Part shown: positions 37,067-46,476 of the stretch, piece by piece
Layout: each line of letters opens with the position of its first letter
Numbering within the stretch: the first letter of the stretch is position 1
Source: an uncultured Tenacibaculum sp.
Lineage (GTDB): Bacteria > Bacteroidota > Bacteroidia > Flavobacteriales > Flavobacteriaceae
NCBI RefSeq assembly: GCF_947494125.1
Contig: NZ_CANLTU010000001.1
Location: forward strand, 124,001-188,000
Length of the DNA: 64,000 nucleotides
Direction: 5' to 3'
Notes under the pieces: generated by a model
The model's database searches: none
Told to the model about the DNA's origin: nothing
Seen by the model: the letters and a program-made list of their open reading frames with translations, nothing else
Made by a program: the position numbers and the translations under genes

Positions 37067-39138
37067 TGAGTAAAAGAAATTACAATGTATTTTTCAATAC
37101 ACATACAGTAAGTGGTATTGTTATTAGCGTAGCTTTATATGTTATCTTTTTTGCTGGTGCTTTTGCTTTATTTAAAGATGAAATTGAAGTATGGGAGGAT
37201 GGAAAACATTCTAAAAATATTGCTAGAGAACAAATAGATTATGACTTTTTATTAAAAAAGCTTTCAGAAAACTATCATTTAACTAGTAGAGATATTCGTT
37301 TTTACTTAGGTCATAAAGATGATAACATTTATGTCTTAACCTCACCAGCAAAAGATACGTTAAACGTTCCTGTTGAAGCAAAATATCAGAATTATCAATC
37401 AATAAATATTCATACTGGTGAGACTACTTCTTATGCTGAAAAATATGGATTAGGAGAGTTTTTATACCGACTGCATTTCTTTACTCAAATACCAATTATA
37501 GGAATATACTTAGCTGGGTTTATTTCTTTCTTTTTTTTATTTGCTATTGTCACAGGTGTTATAGTTCATTGGAAAAAAATTGTTTCTAACTTTTATCAGT
37601 TTAATCCAAAAACAGCTTTAAAACGTGTTTGGACTGATGCTCATACTGCATTAGGTGTTATAGGCTTGCCTTTTCAATTTATGTTTGCTATTACTGGAGC
37701 CTACTTTTGCCTAAGTATTCTTGTTTTAATTCCTGCTAACTTTTTATATAAAGGAGATCAGAATAAATTGATGGAAGACTTACGACCCGACCGTAAAGTA
37801 TATGAATGGATTAAAAAAACTGATAAGGAACTGCCTAGTGTAAATGATTTTGTTGAAAAAAACACAAAACTTTGGAATGATTTTAATCCTGAATATGTAC
37901 ATATAAAAAACTATGGAGGCTCTAATATGAAATACCTCCTTTTAGGTTCTTTAGTATCTAAAGAACGATTACTAAGTTCTGGAAATATTTTATACGATTT
38001 TGAAACAGGAAAAACTACCATTAATAGGAATCCAAATGAACCCAGATATACTGATGATATCCAATTATCCATGACCCGTTTACATTTTGGAAACTATGGG
38101 GGGATTGCTATTAAAATAGTTTATTTCATTTTAGCTTTAATTACCTGTTTTGTAATTATTACTGGAGTTTTAATATGGATTGAAGCTCGTAATAAAAAAA
38201 GCATGAGTTTACGACAACGATTGTATACTGCTAAAGTTGGGCATATTTATATGGCAATTTGCTTGTCTTTATTTCCTGTTATTGCTTTATTCTTTTTAGT
38301 AGTTAAAATTTTACCTCAAGAATACCTAACCCAAAAAATGTCAATTTTAAATAATTGGTTCTTTATTGTTTGGCTTATTTGTATTCTCTTCTTTAGGTTT
38401 AAAAGAAATAACTATTTCACTAATAAAGTTACTTTATTAGCTGGAGCCATTTTAGGTTTCTTAATACCTATTTCTAGTGGAATTAAATCCAATAACTGGA
38501 TTTGGAATACTTATAAAAACAATCAATTTGACATTTTAACTATTGATTTATTATGGCTTGTTTTAGCCGCTACTGCACTTTTTATATACTTTAAAATAAA
38601 ACCATCTATACAAGAACAAAGTGCTTTTAATAAACATAAAATTGACTATAAAAACATTAAATCTTTAAAACAAGAAGAGAAAAATAAATTACAACAAATA
38701 AAACCAGAAATTATGGAAAACACTACTGTTACACATCAAGGTTCTTTATCTATAAGAACAAAAATTATTATTCTTTGGATATTCTTAGCTATAGGCTGGA
38801 TTATACATCATATGTATGGATTATTTAATATTTATTATAACGAAACTTTAATGATGAAAGGTGCTACTGGAGAAGCTCCTCTAATTCATCATATATACCG
38901 TATTTTATTTGAAGGTATGTGCTTATTATTTGGATTGTTTACTCTAGAAATATCTAAAAAATGGTTTAAAATAACTTCTTTGGTTTGGGCTAGTATTGCC
39001 GCTTTATATAATCTTTATCATTTCTTTGAAGCGATTATGCACGAATCTAGTAATGTTTCAGAAATCTTCATGCTAACTCTAGTTGCAATTGCAAGTACAT
39101 TTTTAGTTATTAATATTTATAAGTGGATTAAAGGTTAA
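37066..39138 (+). CDS. PepSY-associated membrane protein, candidate ferric-siderophore reductase
   Basis: A 690-residue inner membrane protein. The first helix segment (HTVSGIVISVALYVIFFAG), the long periplasmic PepSY parts (about 40-130 and 240-330) and the helices with paired histidines (RLHFFTQIPIIG, TDAHTALGVIG, RLHFGNYGGIAIK) are those of PepSY_TM proteins such as FoxB and PiuB. They are thought to reduce ferric siderophores at the inner membrane. The C-terminal 150 residues add about four more helices, longer than standard PepSY_TM proteins and possibly a fused extra domain. Confidence 0.85.
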   Translation: MSKRNYNVFFNTHTVSGIVISVALYVIFFAGAFALFKDEIEVWEDGKHSKNIAREQIDYDFLLKKLSENYHLTSRDIRFYLGHKDDNIYVLTSPAKDTLNVPVEAKYQNYQSINIHTGETTSYAEKYGLGEFLYRLHFFTQIPIIGIYLAGFISFFFLFAIVTGVIVHWKKIVSNFYQFNPKTALKRVWTDAHTALGVIGLPFQFMFAITGAYFCLSILVLIPANFLYKGDQNKLMEDLRPDRKVYEWIKKTDKELPSVNDFVEKNTKLWNDFNPEYVHIKNYGGSNMKYLLLGSLVSKERLLSSGNILYDFETGKTTINRNPNEPRYTDDIQLSMTRLHFGNYGGIAIKIVYFILALITCFVIITGVLIWIEARNKKSMSLRQRLYTAKVGHIYMAICLSLFPVIALFFLVVKILPQEYLTQKMSILNNWFFIVWLICILFFRFKRNNYFTNKVTLLAGAILGFLIPISSGIKSNNWIWNTYKNNQFDILTIDLLWLVLAATALFIYFKIKPSIQEQSAFNKHKIDYKNIKSLKQEEKNKLQQIKPEIMENTTVTHQGSLSIRTKIIILWIFLAIGWIIHHMYGLFNIYYNETLMMKGATGEAPLIHHIYRILFEGMCLLFGLFTLEISKKWFKITSLVWASIAALYNLYHFFEAIMHESSNVSEIFMLTLVAIASTFLVINIYKWIKG

Positions 39139-39187
39139 GTCTATTAATTTTATATAGGCTTATATCTATTTCCTTTATCCCCCGTAT

Positions 39188-40162
39188 ATGGAGATTGTTA
39201 TAGCCAACAACAAAACATCGCAGTTAAAAAAAATACTGCGACTACAAACAAAAAGTATAGACTGTGGTATAAAAACTACGGTCTATACTATTGATCCTAC
39301 TTATGGTCAAGGATTTGTAACAAGTTACTATTTTGAAGGCTTATTAATTAATATAATTAATGCTAAATTTAAAGAAGATTTTCTTTTTACCTCAAAACAA
39401 AACTTAAATGCTTTAGAACTTTCTGTTTTAATAGAAGGAGAGAAAATTATTCGTGTTTCTAATTTTAAGAGCGATCTTGTTCTTGAAAAAAATGAAAGTT
39501 ATCTCTTATACGATAATAGTGAAAGCAAAAAAATAATTTTTTATAAAGATAAACCTCTCAAAGAAGTAAAAATTAGAATGTATGATGATTTCATACAAAA
39601 GCATAAAATGCAACCGTTGTTATCTAATGACAAAGTACTTAGTTTAAAAAAAATAAATAAAAATTTTACACAACAGTTAACTTCTAAAATGGAAGAAGTT
39701 GTTACTGAAATACTCATTAATTCACAAAAAGGTTTATTAAAACGTATTTTCTTAGAATCTAAAACTTTAGAATTATTACATCTACAATTAAGTTTTCGAA
39801 CTAAAAGAATGTATAATTCTGATAGTATTTTGAAGAAAATATACAAAGTAGAAACTATACTTCAAACCAATTTACATGAGCAAATATCCATACAACAACT
39901 TGCTCGTAGAGTACTATTAAATCAGAATGTTTTAAAAAACGAGTTTAAAAAGTTATTTGGAGAAACAATTTTTAATTATACCAAAAACCTAAGAATGAGT
40001 AAAGCTAAAAATTTGCTTATTCATACACAAAAACCTATTTATGAAATAGCAGATATGGTAGGGTATAAAAACCCTACTCATTTTACTGCAGCATTTAAAA
40101 AGAATGAGAAAAAAACCCCAAAAGAATTCCGTAAAAATTATATGCATAACTCAAAAAGCTAA
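39188..40162 (+). CDS. AraC-family transcription regulator, PchR-like
   Basis: A 324-residue regulator. The C-terminal 100 residues contain both helix-turn-helix units of AraC proteins (ISIQQLARRVLLNQNVLKNEF, and PIYEIADMVGYKNPTHFTAAF followed by KKTPKEFRKNY). The N-terminal part would sense a ligand. PchR-type regulators bind their own ferric siderophore and activate the receptor and biosynthesis genes, so it may control this island. It overlaps the convergent crotonase gene by four bases at the 3' ends. Confidence 0.88.
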   Translation: MEIVIANNKTSQLKKILRLQTKSIDCGIKTTVYTIDPTYGQGFVTSYYFEGLLINIINAKFKEDFLFTSKQNLNALELSVLIEGEKIIRVSNFKSDLVLEKNESYLLYDNSESKKIIFYKDKPLKEVKIRMYDDFIQKHKMQPLLSNDKVLSLKKINKNFTQQLTSKMEEVVTEILINSQKGLLKRIFLESKTLELLHLQLSFRTKRMYNSDSILKKIYKVETILQTNLHEQISIQQLARRVLLNQNVLKNEFKKLFGETIFNYTKNLRMSKAKNLLIHTQKPIYEIADMVGYKNPTHFTAAFKKNEKKTPKEFRKNYMHNSKS

Positions 40163-40989
40163 GACTTAAACTCATATTTTAATTTTCTTAATTGAGCGTT
40201 AATAATTATTTCCATTCGACGTAAACTTTCACTCTCTAGATTCATACATGCATCTACCCACATGTTTGTAATATCTCCTAGTTCGTTTTTTTGTAATGGA
40301 AAAACTCTTTTTATGCATTTATAATGATTGTATTTAAAACTGAAACTTGATTTTTTTAGGTAATTTACTACGGCTGTTATTCCTGAGTCTTTGCTGAAAA
40401 TATTATCCACCAACCCCATTTTTTCTACTTCTTTAGCTTCGTATACATTTCCAGTATTTAAAACTTCAATAGCAGTCTTTATATTTAATTTTCTGCATAA
40501 AAAACTATAAGCTCCCATACCTGGAAAAAGGTGAAACTTGTTTTCTGGCAAACAAAATTTTGCTGATTCATGTGAAAGTATAACATCGTGTGCCATTGCA
40601 CATTCAAAACCACCTCCATATGCATTCCCTTCAACCAATGCAATACTTAAAACAGGTAAATCAAATGTGTTATATATATTATAAATAGCATCTATACATA
40701 AATTAGCATACTCTTCTAGTGCTTCTTTATTTTGTGTTTTTATACTCTTTAAAAAATAAGGTAAATCGCCTCCCATATTATATACTTCATTATGTGTTGA
40801 CGCTGATACAATGTACTTTAATGGATATCCATTATCTGCAAACATCATTTTTAAGTCTTTAGTTAAATCTTTAAACTCATGTAATGTATCTATTGAAAAG
40901 TTCGGTACTCCTTCAGATTTAATACTCCAAAGAACTAACTCATGCTCTGGGTAATAGTTTACTTTAAAATTTTCATATTGTTTTATCAT
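40159..40989 (-). CDS. rpfF: RpfF-like crotonase, candidate DSF (cis-2-unsaturated fatty acid) synthase
   Basis: A 276-residue crotonase-fold protein whose closest recognisable relative is RpfF, which makes diffusible signal factor by dehydrating 3-hydroxyacyl-ACP and hydrolysing the thioester. The catalytic glutamates of Xanthomonas RpfF (E141 and E161) correspond to E129 (YGGGFEC) and E149 (LPENKF), spaced by exactly 20. The following block FHLFPGMGAYSFLCRK and the oxyanion-hole segment NMGGDLPYF (71-79) are also RpfF-like. It is the last of the siderophore operon. No RpfC/RpfG sensor lies in the window. An ordinary enoyl-CoA hydratase is the alternative. Confidence 0.82.
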   Translation of the reverse strand: MIKQYENFKVNYYPEHELVLWSIKSEGVPNFSIDTLHEFKDLTKDLKMMFADNGYPLKYIVSASTHNEVYNMGGDLPYFLKSIKTQNKEALEEYANLCIDAIYNIYNTFDLPVLSIALVEGNAYGGGFECAMAHDVILSHESAKFCLPENKFHLFPGMGAYSFLCRKLNIKTAIEVLNTGNVYEAKEVEKMGLVDNIFSKDSGITAVVNYLKKSSFSFKYNHYKCIKRVFPLQKNELGDITNMWVDACMNLESESLRRMEIIINAQLRKLKYEFKS

Positions 40990-41001
40990 TGCTTTATTTT
41001 T

Positions 41002-41928
41002 TTAAGACACATCTGTTTTACACCTTTCTAACCAAGCCTCATCCCTATAAGCTTTTGCTTTTTTCCCTCCATCAATATGATTCCATCCTGGAGGCATAAA
41101 AAGGTATTTTAGTTTATCAGAAAAAGTAGGTGCCTTTTTAACGTCCTTCCATAGTTCTTTCCACATTAAGAATTGTACATCTGAAAAACTTTCACTATTC
41201 AACGTATCGTGCATAATTCCGTAAGAAATTTTTTCATTATCTAATTCTTTCTGAAAAGTTTTAAAAACACGATCCCAAATACTAAATGTTTCTCCATAAT
41301 TTCTATCTAAATAAATATGATTTTTGGCATGGTGTACTCTATGAACTGAAGGAGTTATTAATATTTTATCTAACCATTTTTGTTTCCCTATAACCTTTTC
41401 ATTTACATGCGTTAGGGTTGCATATAAACGCGCTACAGGTTCAATTATAAAAATCATCAATGGATGGAATCCTAAAAGAGGCAACCAGATAAAATTAAAA
41501 GGTGTAAAAAACACATCAAATATTGATCCTCTTGCGACTACAGTTAAATTCATATCTTCTGCTGTATGATGTACTCCATGAATACACCATAAAACTCGAA
41601 CTTTATGTCCTAAATAGTGAATAAAGAACACTGTGAAATCGTATAGAAAATAAGCTATAACCCATACGTACCACTGAAATCCTAAATTAAATAACTTGTA
41701 CTCATATAGTAAAAACATGGTACCTACAATGAATACTTTTGATAGTAAAAAGTAAGGGATACTTTGTACTAAATAAGACACTATACTAACTACTCCTTCT
41801 TTTTTTCTTTCAACAAAATTTGTTAAAATAAGTATACCCCATTCAACTAACATTAATACGAGTACTATTACACTCATATGCTCTAACTGACCTACTAAAT
41901 TTTCTATAGATGATAAATCCATATTCAT
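41002..41928 (-). CDS. Sterol desaturase / fatty acid hydroxylase family protein (siderophore operon)
   Basis: A 308-residue membrane di-iron oxygenase with the family's histidine clusters: HYLGH (104-108), HGVHH (117-121) and HRVHH (196-200). About four hydrophobic segments precede and separate them. Members hydroxylate or desaturate lipids using electrons from a reductase. Its place between a secreted esterase and the RpfF-like gene, with gaps of 3 and 12 bases, ties it to the operon. Two paralogues lie at 54507-55403 and 58044-58940, but this one differs more in sequence. Confidence 0.88.
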   Translation of the reverse strand: MNMDLSSIENLVGQLEHMSVIVLVLMLVEWGILILTNFVERKKEGVVSIVSYLVQSIPYFLLSKVFIVGTMFLLYEYKLFNLGFQWYVWVIAYFLYDFTVFFIHYLGHKVRVLWCIHGVHHTAEDMNLTVVARGSIFDVFFTPFNFIWLPLLGFHPLMIFIIEPVARLYATLTHVNEKVIGKQKWLDKILITPSVHRVHHAKNHIYLDRNYGETFSIWDRVFKTFQKELDNEKISYGIMHDTLNSESFSDVQFLMWKELWKDVKKAPTFSDKLKYLFMPPGWNHIDGGKKAKAYRDEAWLERCKTDVS

Positions 41929-41931
41929 AAA

Positions 41932-42957
41932 TTATTTTTTATAAAAATTACTTTTCAAAAAAGTACATATTTGTAATACTGCTCCTTTTGAAGCTTCTGT
42001 TTCTCGTAAAGCATTAAGCACCACAAAATCATGAATTGTTCCACCATATCTTGTGGAAATAACTGGTACCTCAGCCATTCTAAGTTTTTTAGCATATGCT
42101 TCTCCTTCATCTCTTAGCACATCATATTCTGCTGTGATTAAAAGTGTTTTAGGTAAATTTTTAAGCTCTTCTAAAGGTGCTCTTAAAGGTGCTACTGTTG
42201 AAAGTAAATGAGTTTCCTTTTTGGGCGCATATACTTCCCAAAACCATTTCATAGTATCTCTTGTTAAATAGTGCCCTTTAGAAAATTGTTCGTATGACTT
42301 TGTATTTAAACTGGTATTTGTAACTGGATATAATAATATTTGTCCTAGAAGGTTAGGTTCATTTCTTTGTTTTGCTATCATAGCAACTACTGTTGCCATA
42401 TTTCCACCTGCGCTATCTCCACCAACGATAATTCTATTTGGATCTAACCCATATTTTTTTCCGTTTTTTGAAACAAATAAAGTTGCTAAATAACCTTCTT
42501 CATTAGCTATGGGATATTTTACTTCTGGTGCTCTTGAATATTCAACAAAAACTATTGCTACTTTAGCCTTTAGTACAATATCTCTCATTAAACGCTTGTG
42601 AGTCTCAAAGCTATTAAACACCCAACCTCCTCCATGAAAATATATCAGCGTAGGAAGTAATTCCTTTGACTTTTTTGGTTTTACTATTACAACTTTTACT
42701 TCTTTATTCTTTTCTTTAAAAGTTGCCTTGGTAAAACTTACTTTATTATACGTTAATGTTGAATCTTTTTGCATATGCTCCATAGCATTTCTACCAATAT
42801 CTAATGATAGCTCTTGTAATGGAGGTCCATCATAAGAATGGACTGCTTCTAAAAATTGTTGAACTTTTGGATCCAATCCATAACTTCCTGCTAATTTTAC
42901 TTGTGCTATAGCTTTAAATTGTAGTAAAACAATAATAATAACAAATAACTTTCTCAT
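41932..42957 (-). CDS. Secreted alpha/beta hydrolase, HSL-type esterase
   Basis: A 341-residue esterase with a signal peptide (KLFVIIIVLLQFKAIAQ). It carries the hormone-sensitive lipase markers HGGGW (108-112, oxyanion hole) and GDSAGG with S182, plus D279 and H309 completing the triad. It would hydrolyse an ester or amide of a small acyl group in the periplasm. In the siderophore operon it might release iron by cleaving the siderophore or trim an acyl tail; both are inferences. Confidence 0.87.
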   Translation of the reverse strand: MRKLFVIIIVLLQFKAIAQVKLAGSYGLDPKVQQFLEAVHSYDGPPLQELSLDIGRNAMEHMQKDSTLTYNKVSFTKATFKEKNKEVKVVIVKPKKSKELLPTLIYFHGGGWVFNSFETHKRLMRDIVLKAKVAIVFVEYSRAPEVKYPIANEEGYLATLFVSKNGKKYGLDPNRIIVGGDSAGGNMATVVAMIAKQRNEPNLLGQILLYPVTNTSLNTKSYEQFSKGHYLTRDTMKWFWEVYAPKKETHLLSTVAPLRAPLEELKNLPKTLLITAEYDVLRDEGEAYAKKLRMAEVPVISTRYGGTIHDFVVLNALRETEASKGAVLQICTFLKSNFYKK

Positions 42958-42958
42958 A

Positions 42959-44059
42959 CTATACAGCTTGTTGTATTACTCTTGTTTTTTTACTTTTTTT
43001 AGAAATAACATATTGGTTAAATAGATACAATAATGTAAATGTTCCTATATTAATTCCTAACATAATAAGTAACACTACAGGTTCATTATATGCTGAAAAA
43101 TCAATAAAGACTAATAGCCAATAAATTAAAACCCACTGTATCATATAAAAAGTAGTAACATTTTTACTACAGTAAAAGAATAGTTTACTTATATAATTAT
43201 TTTTAGGCAAAGCTTTTTCTATTAGATAATACACCCAAAAAAGCACTAAAATGCACCCCATTAGACCCATACTTCCTCCAGGGCCTAAATGATAATAATC
43301 TCCAAAATGATATTCGTAATTATAATCGCATAATAGCTTCCCTATCACTAAAAAAACTAAACCTAAATACAGCATCGGTCTAAATAAAGATTTATCTGCA
43401 TTTTCTGGATTATCTTGGTAACTTAACCCTAAGTATAGTCCCATTAGAATAAAAGAAAGCCAAGGAAATAAAGGAAAGTATACATCGAAATTATTACCCC
43501 AAATTAAATTTAAAATGTAATCTACACCTGGAATCCCTAACTGTATACCACTTACAATTTTTGACAGCCACATTATGGCTAATACTATAAATATTAGTAT
43601 GCTTTTATTTTTTATTAAAAATTTAAAGGATAAACCGATTAAAAACAAGGATATTCCTACCAATTGAAACATATCTCCTTTTAAGAAATAATTTAGCAAA
43701 CCACTAAAATTACTCAATTCGAGTCCACTTGCCTTAACGAAACTTTCTGGGAAACCTCCAAAAAACAAAACTGGTATAATAAACCTTAAGAAATTTAAAA
43801 TATAACCTAAAGCAATAATTAGTAGTGCTTTTTTTAATATTCCTTTTTTATTAGAATTTCTCGAGAATGCGAATGAAATTCCCATTACAATAAGAAAAAC
43901 GGGAGATCCTCTTTCTAATAACTGACCTATACTTCCTGTAATTGTATTTTCCCAAGTATCCATACTTGAAAAAATCATCATAACATGTACAGGAATCATC
44001 ATAAGAACACTAAAACCTCTTACAAAGTCTACTGCTCTTACTCTATTTTGTGTTTTCAT
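42959..44059 (-). CDS. Membrane acyltransferase, DUF1624/HGSNAT-like
   Basis: A 366-residue protein with about ten hydrophobic segments. It begins RVRAVDFVRGFSVLMMIPVHV, matching the catalytic helix with Asp, Arg and His of the DUF1624 family, related to heparan-alpha-glucosaminide N-acetyltransferase. Such enzymes move acetyl or other acyl groups across the membrane onto an acceptor. It lies one base before the esterase gene. An acceptor cannot be read from the sequence; the siderophore is a candidate by context. Confidence 0.75.
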   Translation of the reverse strand: MKTQNRVRAVDFVRGFSVLMMIPVHVMMIFSSMDTWENTITGSIGQLLERGSPVFLIVMGISFAFSRNSNKKGILKKALLIIALGYILNFLRFIIPVLFFGGFPESFVKASGLELSNFSGLLNYFLKGDMFQLVGISLFLIGLSFKFLIKNKSILIFIVLAIMWLSKIVSGIQLGIPGVDYILNLIWGNNFDVYFPLFPWLSFILMGLYLGLSYQDNPENADKSLFRPMLYLGLVFLVIGKLLCDYNYEYHFGDYYHLGPGGSMGLMGCILVLFWVYYLIEKALPKNNYISKLFFYCSKNVTTFYMIQWVLIYWLLVFIDFSAYNEPVVLLIMLGINIGTFTLLYLFNQYVISKKSKKTRVIQQAV

Positions 44060-44069
44060 TTGATGCTTT

Positions 44070-44654
44070 TTATATTTTGTTATTCCAACTTAATTTCTTC
44101 GATAATGGTTTTCTTTTTCTTCTAACTTGTGGAGCATTTTCTTTTACATACCCCATAAAAAAGATACCTAAAAACTGCTCATCCTTTTCTAAGTTTACAT
44201 ATTCTTTTCCATATTCCATAGTCGCTAGAGAAGAATCCCAATAACTTCCTAAATCTAAAGTTGTACAGCTTAACCACATGTTTTGTACTGCACATGAAAT
44301 AGCTGCTAATTCTTCCCATTCAGGTAATTTAGCTTTCTTATTTGGTGTAAAAACTATTCCTATTAAAGTTGCATTTTTAGCATAGGTTTTAGTAGCTTCA
44401 TAACGCTCGTTAGAAAATTGTTTCTCGGTATACAACTCTCTATAATAAGATGCCATAAATTGACTTAAGTCTAGTTGATGCTTTCCTTCTAACACTACAA
44501 AACGCCATGGCTGTGTTGCTAAATGTGTTGGTGCCCATAATGCATTCGTAACCACACTTTCAATCGTTTTTTCATCTATCTTTTTATCTGAATAATCATA
44601 CGCGTAGGTACTTTTACGCGTATGTATAACTTTTGTAAGCTCTTCGAAATTCAT
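44070..44654 (-). CDS. Nitroreductase family flavoprotein
   Basis: A 194-residue FMN enzyme. HTRKSTYAYDYSDKKID near the N-terminus and APTHLATQPWRFVVLEG near residue 50 are nitroreductase blocks, and FLGIFFMGYVKE near residue 160 is the usual flavin-binding end. Family members reduce nitro, quinone, enone or ferric substrates. It follows the split NIS synthetase by one base. It could act in siderophore tailoring or cytosolic iron release. Confidence 0.83.
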   Translation of the reverse strand: MNFEELTKVIHTRKSTYAYDYSDKKIDEKTIESVVTNALWAPTHLATQPWRFVVLEGKHQLDLSQFMASYYRELYTEKQFSNERYEATKTYAKNATLIGIVFTPNKKAKLPEWEELAAISCAVQNMWLSCTTLDLGSYWDSSLATMEYGKEYVNLEKDEQFLGIFFMGYVKENAPQVRRKRKPLSKKLSWNNKI

Positions 44655-44655
44655 C

Positions 44656-46476
44656 TTAAAAAGTTTCTATCGCTTTATTTATTTCTGCTACTTCTTTTTT
44701 AAATTGAGAAAGTGGATTTATTAAGGTTCCTTCTAACTTTAAGCTTTCTATAGGGTCTGCTAAGCTTAGCATTTGTTTCGTGTTTCCTAACTGTAATCGA
44801 TTTAAACAACAACGATCAAACTCGTTTACAAACAAATCATAACGTTCATACTTTTCTGAAAATTCTAGATGTTGTTCTTGATATTCATACACACAATCTG
44901 CCACTAATTGCCAAAAATTATGTTCAGAAAAATTCACATAAGTATCTAATTGTTGCCCCATAAAACGGAAAAAACAGTCAAAAACATCTGTAAATATTGA
45001 TAATACTTTCATCGTATCTGATGTCTTGGTAAAAAGTCTATCCGCATGCTCTGGCAAGTGCATTGTTTCGTTAAAAACAATTACTTCTTCTGTTATATCT
45101 TTCATTAAAACATGCACTGGAGTATTTTCTTCTAATACCATAATCAGATTTTCTCCGTGTGGCATAAACACAAATTCGTATTTATAAAAACAATGTAATA
45201 ATGGAACCAAATATGCTTTTAGGTATCGTTGCACCCATGTTGTTACTCCATACGGTGAAGCTTCAATTAATGATGCTAATAACGAATTATCTTTATAATC
45301 TACATGTAGTAAAGCTGCCATAGTAAATACACGTTGATTTGAAGCTATTTTAGAAAATGGACTTTCTCTCCACAATGCTGATAACATTTTATTGTGTGAA
45401 TTTGTTTTTCCTAATACCTCATAATAATGATTATGATATCCTACAGTAGCCACTTCTCCTAACATCGTAAATCCATTCTCATTCAAGTATGAATCTTCTG
45501 CCAATAAATTTGTTATCCATGTGGTAATATGTGGAGTACTTTGCATATAATATGGAGATAGACCGCGCATAAATCCCATATTTAAAATAGACAAAGCAGT
45601 CTTAGTATATAACTTTTCTGGATGTGAAGCATTAAACAACGTTCTAATAGATTGTTGTGCTGAAAATTTATCATCGCTTTCTCCAACTAAAATGATGTTT
45701 TTTTGAGCGATATCTGCTCCAAAAACTGCAACTATTTTATTTTTCCATTGCCAAGGATGTACTGGTATAAAAATGTAATCTTCTAAAGCTACTTCTTGCT
45801 CTTTTAAAACTTCTTTAAATGAAGTAATTTTTGCCTCTCCTAATTCATCCTGTAATAATTGTTCATAGGCAAACCCTTCTACAGCTGTATAGGTTGCATA
45901 TTTTTTATGCCCTGCAATCCATAATATTTGGAAAGGATGGTTACTTTCTGGGGCATAGGTATGGAAATCATCTATATTAAAACCTATTCGACCATTATTA
46001 GCTACAAAACAAGGATGCCCTTCTGTCATTCCATGTTCTATTTCTTGAAAACTTTTTTCAGCTAATTCTTTTGCTGAAAATTCTTCATTTACATATTTAT
46101 AAGCTGCTCCTGAAAGTGTGCTTGTTATTTCTTCTAAATAGGTTCCTAAAAACTCATCAGGAATACCTAAAGTAGTTTTAAATTCGGTAATAAAATGAAG
46201 CGCATCTAAAAATACTTTTTCAGAAATATTATTGGTTTTTATAATACTATTAGCATCCACGAACCAATGATCTAACAAATACTTCTTAGCCTTAAACTGA
46301 TAGTTAAATTCTTTAGTATCTGATTGTATTTGATATACATTCCATCCATCTTCTTCTCTAAGATATTCAGGAATTAGAATAAGCTCATGTGAAAACTCAC
46401 TTATTGCTTTTTTTATAAGTTGGCGATTTACAAATTCCCAAACTTGAGGTTGCAAATGTGCTATGTTATTTTTCAT
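44656..46476 (-). CDS. NRPS-independent siderophore (NIS) synthetase, IucA/IucC family, split copy
   Basis: A 606-residue synthetase that activates a carboxylate with ATP and joins it to an amine. Family motifs are EGHP (152-155), HPWQW (240-244), SIRTL (276-280) and HGEN (440-443). The C-terminal FhuF-like part is complete. It corresponds to residues from about 213 of the fused protein at 47059-49476 and is encoded separately, overlapping its acyltransferase gene by 11 bases. It may handle a different acyl or amine partner. Confidence 0.93.
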   Translation of the reverse strand: MKNNIAHLQPQVWEFVNRQLIKKAISEFSHELILIPEYLREEDGWNVYQIQSDTKEFNYQFKAKKYLLDHWFVDANSIIKTNNISEKVFLDALHFITEFKTTLGIPDEFLGTYLEEITSTLSGAAYKYVNEEFSAKELAEKSFQEIEHGMTEGHPCFVANNGRIGFNIDDFHTYAPESNHPFQILWIAGHKKYATYTAVEGFAYEQLLQDELGEAKITSFKEVLKEQEVALEDYIFIPVHPWQWKNKIVAVFGADIAQKNIILVGESDDKFSAQQSIRTLFNASHPEKLYTKTALSILNMGFMRGLSPYYMQSTPHITTWITNLLAEDSYLNENGFTMLGEVATVGYHNHYYEVLGKTNSHNKMLSALWRESPFSKIASNQRVFTMAALLHVDYKDNSLLASLIEASPYGVTTWVQRYLKAYLVPLLHCFYKYEFVFMPHGENLIMVLEENTPVHVLMKDITEEVIVFNETMHLPEHADRLFTKTSDTMKVLSIFTDVFDCFFRFMGQQLDTYVNFSEHNFWQLVADCVYEYQEQHLEFSEKYERYDLFVNEFDRCCLNRLQLGNTKQMLSLADPIESLKLEGTLINPLSQFKKEVAEINKAIETF

